Source: Acidobacteriota bacterium | GTDB taxonomy: Bacteria; Acidobacteriota; UBA6911; RPQK01; JADFOI01 | Reading direction: 5' to 3' | Assembly: GCA_030624355.1 (NCBI GenBank) | Contig: JAUXKG010000002.1 | Coordinates: 1-22,133, forward strand | Length of the DNA: 22,133 nt | In this document: piece after piece, positions 17,595 to 22,133 of the stretch | How positions within the stretch are numbered: the stretch's first letter is position 1 | Layout: every line of letters starts with the position of its first letter | Made by a program: the position numbers and the translations under genes | The notes under the pieces: generated by a model | What the model was told of the DNA's origin: nothing | Database searches by the model: none | Seen by the model: only the letters and a program-made list of their open reading frames with translations

Positions 17595-17629
17595 GAAAAG
17601 AGGGGACGAGTAGACTGTCCCCTCTTTTC
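17595..17629 (-). promoter_or_regulatory. Perfect hairpin between nuoE and nuoF
   Basis: Two 13-base arms (17595-17607 and 17617-17629) are exact inverted repeats with a 9-base loop, filling most of the 56-bp gap between nuoE and nuoF. On the transcribed (minus) strand the right part ends in CTCTTTTC, so it looks like a weak intrinsic terminator or an RNA processing/stabilising stem inside the operon. It could reduce expression of nuoFGHI relative to nuoABCDE. Confidence 0.7.
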
Positions 17630-17630
17630 T

Positions 17631-18131
17631 TCAGACCTTACTATCTGAATCGGATACAACTTCCAAAATCTGGTCTACCTTGTCTGGTGTCAAGGGACCA
17701 TGGTAGTCCTTGTCCAATTGCATCATGGGAGCCAGTTCACAAGCTCCCAGGCAGTCGGGAACTGCTTCCCAGCTGAAATTGCCGTTCTTGGTAATTTCTC
17801 CGCTGGCCACACCTAACCTCTCAACCAGATACTCTTCGATTCGATCGGCTTTGCGAATCCAGCAGCTGATGCTTTTGCACAACCGAATGTGATGGCGCCC
17901 CATGGGACGCTGGAAGAAGAGCGTGTAGAAGGTCAATATTTCACGAACATCAACCAGGGATACCTCCAGGAGCCCAGCCACGTACTGCTCCACCTCGGGC
18001 GAAATATATCCGTTCTGCTGATGGGCCAGGTGCAAGGTGGGCAGCATGGCGGCTCTCTTGTACGGATAGCGGGACAGGATCTGGCTGAATCGGTCCTGGT
18101 TTTCTGATGTAAATTCAAAGCTGGAGCTCAC
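17631..18131 (-). CDS. nuoE: NADH-quinone oxidoreductase subunit E
   Basis: Thioredoxin-like 2Fe-2S subunit of complex I, 166 aa, holding cluster N1a. The ligands are Cys85 and Cys90 (CKSISC) and Cys127 and Cys131 (CLGAC). An N-terminal helical part (about 10-65) contains LHLAHQQNGYISPE, typical of the family. Start: GTG 18131, which overlaps the nuoD stop codon by four bases (GTGA), a usual sign of translational coupling. It binds NuoF in the NADH module. Followed by a hairpin and then nuoF. Confidence 0.96.
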   Translation of the reverse strand: MSSSFEFTSENQDRFSQILSRYPYKRAAMLPTLHLAHQQNGYISPEVEQYVAGLLEVSLVDVREILTFYTLFFQRPMGRHHIRLCKSISCWIRKADRIEEYLVERLGVASGEITKNGNFSWEAVPDCLGACELAPMMQLDKDYHGPLTPDKVDQILEVVSDSDSKV

Positions 18132-19465
18132 CGATCCAGTTCCCCCGCGATCATATTGACAGAGCCGAAAGTCGGAACGATGTCGGCCAGCTGATCACCT
18201 TCAATGATATGGTCCAGGGCCGCCATGATGGGAAAACAGGGTGGATGGCAGCGAACCCGCCAGGGACGGTCGGTTCCATCACTGACTATGTAGAATCCCA
18301 GCTCCCCATTGGCCCCCTCGACCGGAAAATAAACTTCCCCTTTCGGCGGTCTGACTCCATGCCCCAGCATGATAATCTTGAAGTGATTCATGAGGGCCTC
18401 TATGCTGGCGTAAACCTTTTCCTTGGGGGGCAGCCAAGCCTCCTTCGTAGCTGCATGGAGGCGGTCGTGATAGCGCTTTTCGGAGCCTTTCAGGGTCGGT
18501 TCAATCAATACCTCGTTATGGAGAAGGCCGGCTGTCTTGCCAAACTTGCCCAGGTCAGCCATCAGATCCGGATCAATGATGTGACCTTCTGGATCCACAT
18601 TGGTGGGCCCTTCGGGAATGGAGTCTAAAGCCTGCTCGATGATCCGAATCGACTGCCGCATCTCCTCCATGCGTACCAGGTAGCGATCATAGTTGTCTCC
18701 CCGCTCTCCAATCGGCACATCAAAATCAAAGCGGTCATAGCCAAAGTAGGGAAAAACCTTTCGAACGTCGTAATCCTCGCCGGTTGAGCGCAGGAATGGT
18801 CCGGTGATGCCGTAGGAGCGGGCCTTTTCCGGTGAAATAATTCCGATCCCCCGCGTGCGATCGTAGAAGATACGATTACGGGTAAGAAGATCATCCATTT
18901 CCTGGATCACTTCACGTGTTTTTTCAAGTGCTGCACGGCATTGTTTCGCAAATTCCTCAGGCAGGTCAGCTTTGACTCCACCGATTCGAGCATAGGAAAT
19001 TGTCAGCCGGGCACCCGTCACACTCTCGATCAGTTCGTAAAGCCATTCCCGGGCCTTGATCATATACAGGAAGGCGGAAAACGCTCCCAGCTCCATGGCC
19101 GAGGCTCCGATACAGGTCAGATGGTCGGTGATTCTCGAAATCTCACTCATGATGACCCGTATGTAATTGCAGCGTGGAGGGATCTCCAGATCCATGAGCT
19201 GTTCTACGGCGGCTGCGAAAGCAAAATTGTTGATCAAAGGAGACACGTAGTTCAGACGGTCGGTGTAAGGGAAACATTGTGTATAGGTGCTGTTCTCACA
19301 TTCCTTTTCGAAGGCGCGGTGGAGGTATCCGATCTCGATGTCCGCCTTGCGAACGATTTCCCCATCCAGTTGGACCTTGATCTGGACAACTCCATGCATG
19401 GCCGGATGAGCCGGTCCGACATTGAGAAGCATGGTTTTGGTTTCCAACTCTTTTGGCTCTGCCAT
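18128..19465 (-). CDS. nuoD: NADH-quinone oxidoreductase subunit D
   Basis: 49-kDa-type subunit of complex I, 445 aa, derived from the large subunit of NiFe hydrogenases, forming the quinone site with NuoB. Seen: NVGPAHPAMHGVVQ near residues 16-29 with the conserved His residues of the quinone pocket, EKECENSTYTQCFPYTDRLNY, and the C-terminal ending with IVPTFGSVNMIAGELDR. The NiFe cysteine ligands are absent, as expected. ATG 19465 is preceded by AAGGA seven bases upstream (19473-19477 on the complementary strand) and is preferred over GTG 19489. It is 35 nt behind nuoC; separate nuoC and nuoD genes differ from the nuoCD fusion of E. coli. Confidence 0.97.
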   Translation of the reverse strand: MAEPKELETKTMLLNVGPAHPAMHGVVQIKVQLDGEIVRKADIEIGYLHRAFEKECENSTYTQCFPYTDRLNYVSPLINNFAFAAAVEQLMDLEIPPRCNYIRVIMSEISRITDHLTCIGASAMELGAFSAFLYMIKAREWLYELIESVTGARLTISYARIGGVKADLPEEFAKQCRAALEKTREVIQEMDDLLTRNRIFYDRTRGIGIISPEKARSYGITGPFLRSTGEDYDVRKVFPYFGYDRFDFDVPIGERGDNYDRYLVRMEEMRQSIRIIEQALDSIPEGPTNVDPEGHIIDPDLMADLGKFGKTAGLLHNEVLIEPTLKGSEKRYHDRLHAATKEAWLPPKEKVYASIEALMNHFKIIMLGHGVRPPKGEVYFPVEGANGELGFYIVSDGTDRPWRVRCHPPCFPIMAALDHIIEGDQLADIVPTFGSVNMIAGELDR

Positions 19466-19500
19466 GGCTCGATCCTTCGGTCTATTCACAGACGCTGCCG

Positions 19501-19983
19501 TTAGTCCTTCGGACCTACCAGGGGCTGGCGTTTGTCAATGGGATAATCCTTGCGTAAGGGGTGACCTTCGAACTCAGGGTACATCAAGATTCTCCGCAGG
19601 TCAGGATGGCCTGTGAAGTGAATGCCAAACATGTCGTGGACTTCCCGCTCGTACCAGTTGGCTCCGGGCCAGAGGACGGTCAGGCTGTCTATTTCAGGTT
19701 CACGGATGCCGACCGGCACCTTGATACGAACCCGACTGTGATTTTTGATAGAAAGGAAATGATAGACGACCTCAAAGCGGGGCGTTCGCTTCCAATAATC
19801 GACTGCGGTAAGATCCATGAGGTAGTCGTATTGGAGCTCGGGATCCTGTTTCAAATAACCGGCTAGCGCGAGGAGTCCGGATTTGGTGATGGTGGCAGTG
19901 TCCTGTCCCAGCAGAGAATGGGTCTGAATGATGTCTTCCGGGAACCGCTCCTTCAGACTTTGCAGCGTCTTGCTTTCTTCCAT
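19501..19983 (-). CDS. nuoC: NADH-quinone oxidoreductase subunit C
   Basis: 30-kDa-type subunit of complex I, 160 aa, a structural part of the connecting module with NuoD, NuoB and NuoI. The signature WYEREVHDMFGIHFTGHPDLRRIL at about 112-135 and HPLRKDYPI near 141-149 are present. Start: ATG 19983, with a short CAGG a few bases upstream. The gene lies 47 nt after nuoB and 35 nt before nuoD. It is a stand-alone subunit, not fused to NuoD. Confidence 0.96.
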   Translation of the reverse strand: MEESKTLQSLKERFPEDIIQTHSLLGQDTATITKSGLLALAGYLKQDPELQYDYLMDLTAVDYWKRTPRFEVVYHFLSIKNHSRVRIKVPVGIREPEIDSLTVLWPGANWYEREVHDMFGIHFTGHPDLRRILMYPEFEGHPLRKDYPIDKRQPLVGPKD

Positions 19984-20031
19984 GCACCTGTGCAGTTCAC
20001 TTCAAAGGGTCGTTCTTGTAATCGTTGCTTG

Positions 20032-20511
20032 TCAGACTTCCTGACGCTGATTCTGGATTTTCTCCTGTAGCAGCATCAACCCCTGCAGGACGGTTTCCGG
20101 TCGAGGAGGACACCCCGGAATATAGATATCCACCGGGATGATGTGATCGATTCCTCTAACCGTAGCGTAGTTGTCATAGAAACCGCCGGTGCAGGTACAG
20201 ACACCAAAGGCCACCACCCATTTTGGTGCGCACATCTGCTCGTAGATGTGTAACAGCACTGGAGCCAGCTTTTGGCTGATTGTTCCCACCACGAAGAGAA
20301 CATCTGCCTGGCGGGGTGAAAAACGTGGGAGTCCGGCTCCGAAACGGTCAATGTCATAGTGAGCGCAGGCGGTTGACATGTATTCCATGCCACAGCAGGC
20401 GGTCACGAAGGGGTACTGAAAAATCGAATATTTTCTGGCCCACCCCACCATCTTATCCAGTTTGCTGGTGAAAAAACCGTGTTGTAGACTTCCCTGGTCG
20501 TCTATTTCCAT
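20032..20511 (-). CDS. nuoB: NADH-quinone oxidoreductase subunit B
   Basis: Subunit of complex I that carries terminal cluster N2, which gives electrons to quinone. 159 aa. N2 ligands are the tandem Cys39-Cys40 (TACCGMEYM), Cys105 (GVCTC) and Cys134 (PGCPPRPE). The segment GVCTCTGGFYD differs from the more usual GxCAxSGG by an additional cysteine at 107. Start: ATG 20511, ten bases inside the end of nuoA, so the two genes overlap and are likely translationally coupled; a G-rich stretch just before the ATG can serve as ribosome site. Confidence 0.97.
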   Translation of the reverse strand: MEIDDQGSLQHGFFTSKLDKMVGWARKYSIFQYPFVTACCGMEYMSTACAHYDIDRFGAGLPRFSPRQADVLFVVGTISQKLAPVLLHIYEQMCAPKWVVAFGVCTCTGGFYDNYATVRGIDHIIPVDIYIPGCPPRPETVLQGLMLLQEKIQNQRQEV

Positions 20512-20855
20512 TCCAAAGCCCCCCGCTTAACAGAGTAGAAAAGTCCCGAGAGGACCACCAGGAGAAAAATCAACATCTCCACAAAGCCGAACAAACCAAG
20601 ATCCCGGTAGACCACTGCCCAAGGGAAAAGAAAGATCAGCTCAACGTCGAAAAGGACAAAGAGAAGCGCAACGACGAAAAACTTGACCGAGAAACGACCC
20701 TTCACGATTTCTGTCGGTGCAACTCCGCACTCGAACGGCATGTCATGAACCACGCTTTGGCGGCGCGGTCCGAGCCATTGGCTGATTGCGATCATTCCAC
20801 CACAGGTCACGGCTGCAAAGAACACCAGCAGAATGAATGCTAGGTAGTCGTACAC
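20502..20855 (-). CDS. nuoA: NADH-quinone oxidoreductase subunit A
   Basis: Small membrane subunit of complex I, 117 aa, with three helices (about 3-25, 57-82, 85-110). Seen: the conserved loop with YDMPFECG-like sequence (HDMPFECGVAPT near 38-49) and RFSVKFFVVALLFVLFDVELIFLFPWA, both hallmarks. The loop cysteine lies in the quinone-access region. Start: GTG 20855 with CGGAAA a few bases upstream. First gene of the nuo operon; the promoter should lie in the 177-bp region shared with divergent lipA. Confidence 0.96.
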   Translation of the reverse strand: MYDYLAFILLVFFAAVTCGGMIAISQWLGPRRQSVVHDMPFECGVAPTEIVKGRFSVKFFVVALLFVLFDVELIFLFPWAVVYRDLGLFGFVEMLIFLLVVLSGLFYSVKRGALEWK

Positions 20856-20909
20856 TGTTGTTTCCGGGTCCGGTCAATCCACGTCCGTGAGTTTCTGATC
20901 GTCCGGTTC

Positions 20910-20938
20910 AGTATAACAAAGACCGTCTCGCGCCAGAA
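20910..20938 (-). promoter_or_regulatory. Possible sigma70-type promoter of the nuo operon
   Basis: On the minus strand TATACT (20910-20915) is a good -10 element, and TTCTGG (20933-20938) is a weak -35 match at the ideal 17-bp spacing. It lies 54 bases before the nuoA GTG. Prediction from sequence only. Confidence 0.45.
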
Positions 20939-21032
20939 GGAGAGTTTCCGAACACTCCCTTTATCCCGAACTGTCGACTGCAGCACACAACTGTGCAGCC
21001 CGGATAGAATTTGCTATGGTTAGCGGGTGCAC

Positions 21033-21926
21033 ATGGAAAAGCAAGAAAAACAAGATCTTCCAGCAGGCAGACACCCTTCCTGGCTGAGAGTGCGAGCGCC
21101 TTTTGGAGAAAAGGTGCATGAATTGAAGAAGCTCATGGCCGGCTTGAATTTGAACACTGTGTGCCAGGAGGCGAGGTGTCCGAACATGGGGGAATGTTGG
21201 GCTCACGGTGTGGCTACATTCATGATTCTGGGAGATGTGTGTACCCGAGGCTGTCGCTATTGTGCTGTGAGCAAAGGAACTCCGTCGCAGGTTGACTGGG
21301 TGGAACCCGAGCGGGTGGGTGAGGCAGTCAGAGCCATGGACCTTAGTCATGTGGTGATTACCTCCGTCGATCGTGACGACCTGGACGATGGGGGAGCCGA
21401 TCTGTTTGCACGGACTGTTCTGGCAGTTAGGCGCCGAAGTCCCAAGTGTGTCGTAGAGGTCTTGATCCCCGACTTTCAAGGGTCGGCTCAGGCGCTGCAG
21501 ACGGTTTTGGAATCTGGACCGGAGATTGTCAATCACAATATCGAAACTGTGCCCCGATTGTACCCGCAAGCCCGGGGAGGTGGAGAATACACGATTTCAT
21601 TGGAGGTTCTGCGACAGATCAAACGAAGGGCCCCCCGGATTGTAAGTAAGACAGGTATGATGCTGGGTCTGGGTGAACGAGAGGCTGAGATCCGGCAAGT
21701 GATGGAGGATCTTGTCAAGCGAGGGGTGAGCATACTGACACTAGGGCAGTACCTCCGTCCGACGCAATGGCATTTGCCGGTGTCGCGCTATTATCATCCG
21801 GATGAGTTTCGCTACTGGAAGACAGTAGGAGAGCACCTGGGGTTTGAACATGTAGAAAGTGGTCCTCTAGTCAGATCCAGTTATCTTGCGGATCGTCAAT
21901 TTTCCTCTCTCAAGAGCAAGAGATAG
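21033..21926 (+). CDS. lipA: Lipoyl synthase
   Basis: LipA, 297 aa, a radical SAM enzyme that inserts two sulfur atoms into protein-bound octanoyl chains made by LipB. Auxiliary cluster ligands are Cys44, Cys49, Cys55 (CQEARCPNMGEC); the radical SAM cluster is held by Cys70, Cys74, Cys77 (CTRGCRYC); RSSY at 281-284 holds the serine ligand of the auxiliary cluster. Also typical are VVITSVDRDDLDDGGA and NHNIETVPRLYP. ATG 21033 is taken as start; a GTG two codons upstream is also in frame. No strong Shine-Dalgarno is seen. It is divergent from nuoA and read in the same direction as lipB on the other side of the nuo operon. Confidence 0.97.
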   Translation: MEKQEKQDLPAGRHPSWLRVRAPFGEKVHELKKLMAGLNLNTVCQEARCPNMGECWAHGVATFMILGDVCTRGCRYCAVSKGTPSQVDWVEPERVGEAVRAMDLSHVVITSVDRDDLDDGGADLFARTVLAVRRRSPKCVVEVLIPDFQGSAQALQTVLESGPEIVNHNIETVPRLYPQARGGGEYTISLEVLRQIKRRAPRIVSKTGMMLGLGEREAEIRQVMEDLVKRGVSILTLGQYLRPTQWHLPVSRYYHPDEFRYWKTVGEHLGFEHVESGPLVRSSYLADRQFSSLKSKR

Positions 21927-21968
21927 AAGTCGTTCGAATTTCTACACAGTCCCTTTGTTCTTTTAGGA

Positions 21969-22133
21969 CTAAGTGCCCCGTTTCATAAATACGGTGACGT
22001 TTGTGGCGAGCGCGACGGCGTCGAGTTCACGAAGCGACGACGACGCGATGTCAATGTGCATCGGGGAGGAGGAGCGACAAAGAAATCGGCCCCGCCCCGC
22101 CGCCACCCTTCGGGCTGATGGGGGTTGTGGATG
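21969..22133. mobile_element. Probable terminal part of an insertion element, cut by window end
   Basis: From CTAAGTGCCCCGTTTCATAA the sequence turns sharply G+C-rich and unlike the neighbouring genes. Its first 20 or so bases align with the palindrome arm at 12228-12248 with one gap and four pyrimidine transitions, which suggests a related terminal inverted repeat; CTAA would fit a YTAR-type target. No known protein was recognised: one frame is open to the end but reads as low-complexity Arg/Asp/Pro-rich sequence. The window ending inside it is consistent with an assembly break in a repeat. The family cannot be assigned from this fragment. Confidence 0.5.

Noticed and set aside
21948..21970. 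AGTCC/GGACT inverted repeat after lipA
   Set aside because: Five-base stem with a 13-base loop and no following T-run; too weak to call a terminator.
1..22133. CRISPR array, tRNA or rRNA genes, toxin-antitoxin or phage defence genes
   Set aside because: None seen on reading both strands; no regularly spaced direct repeats and no matching protein motifs.

Overview
The window looks like a piece of a Gram-negative (diderm) bacterial chromosome of roughly balanced G+C. It encodes lipopolysaccharide-transport permeases, a respiratory complex I and lipoic-acid synthesis. LptF and LptG are fused in one polypeptide, and the window carries FAAL, GT39 and MBOAT envelope genes. This mix would fit an uncultured Acidobacteriota-like organism, but no marker here fixes the taxonomy, so that is inference. 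Gene density is high and nearly every reading frame is intact.

Region 1 (1-4328, minus strand) holds envelope-modification genes. In transcription order they are a GT39-type membrane glycosyltransferase broken by three single-base frame changes, an AlgI/DltB-like MBOAT O-acyltransferase, and an AMP-binding fatty-acid activating enzyme (FAAL-like) cut by the window start. Region 2 (4622-7484, plus strand) has a second, intact GT39-type glycosyltransferase and a membrane-anchored GT2 glycosyltransferase. Region 3 (7481-12131, minus strand) has a radical SAM/SPASM protein whose stop codon interlocks with that of the GT2 gene, a fatty-acid desaturase, and the 777-residue LptF-LptG fusion. Regions 1-3 together suggest surface lipid or glycan assembly: fatty-acid activation, desaturation, acyl transfer across the membrane, lipid-linked sugar transfer and lipid export.

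Region 4 (12287-21926) is energy metabolism. lipB (plus) and lipA (plus) flank a minus-strand operon nuoABCDEFGHI. These encode the peripheral arm of complex I plus the two membrane subunits NuoA and NuoH. The operon ends at nuoI, which overlaps lipB tail to tail, and nuoJKLMN are absent from the window. NuoG is short (526 aa) but keeps all canonical iron-sulfur ligands and has an extra four-cysteine N7-like set. A perfect 13-bp hairpin lies between nuoE and nuoF.

The non-coding signals of most interest are a 52-bp near-perfect palindrome just upstream of lipB and the visibly G+C-rich last 165 bases. Both begin with closely related terminal sequences, as expected for ends of related insertion elements. 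I did not find a CRISPR array, tRNA, rRNA or recognisable defence system.
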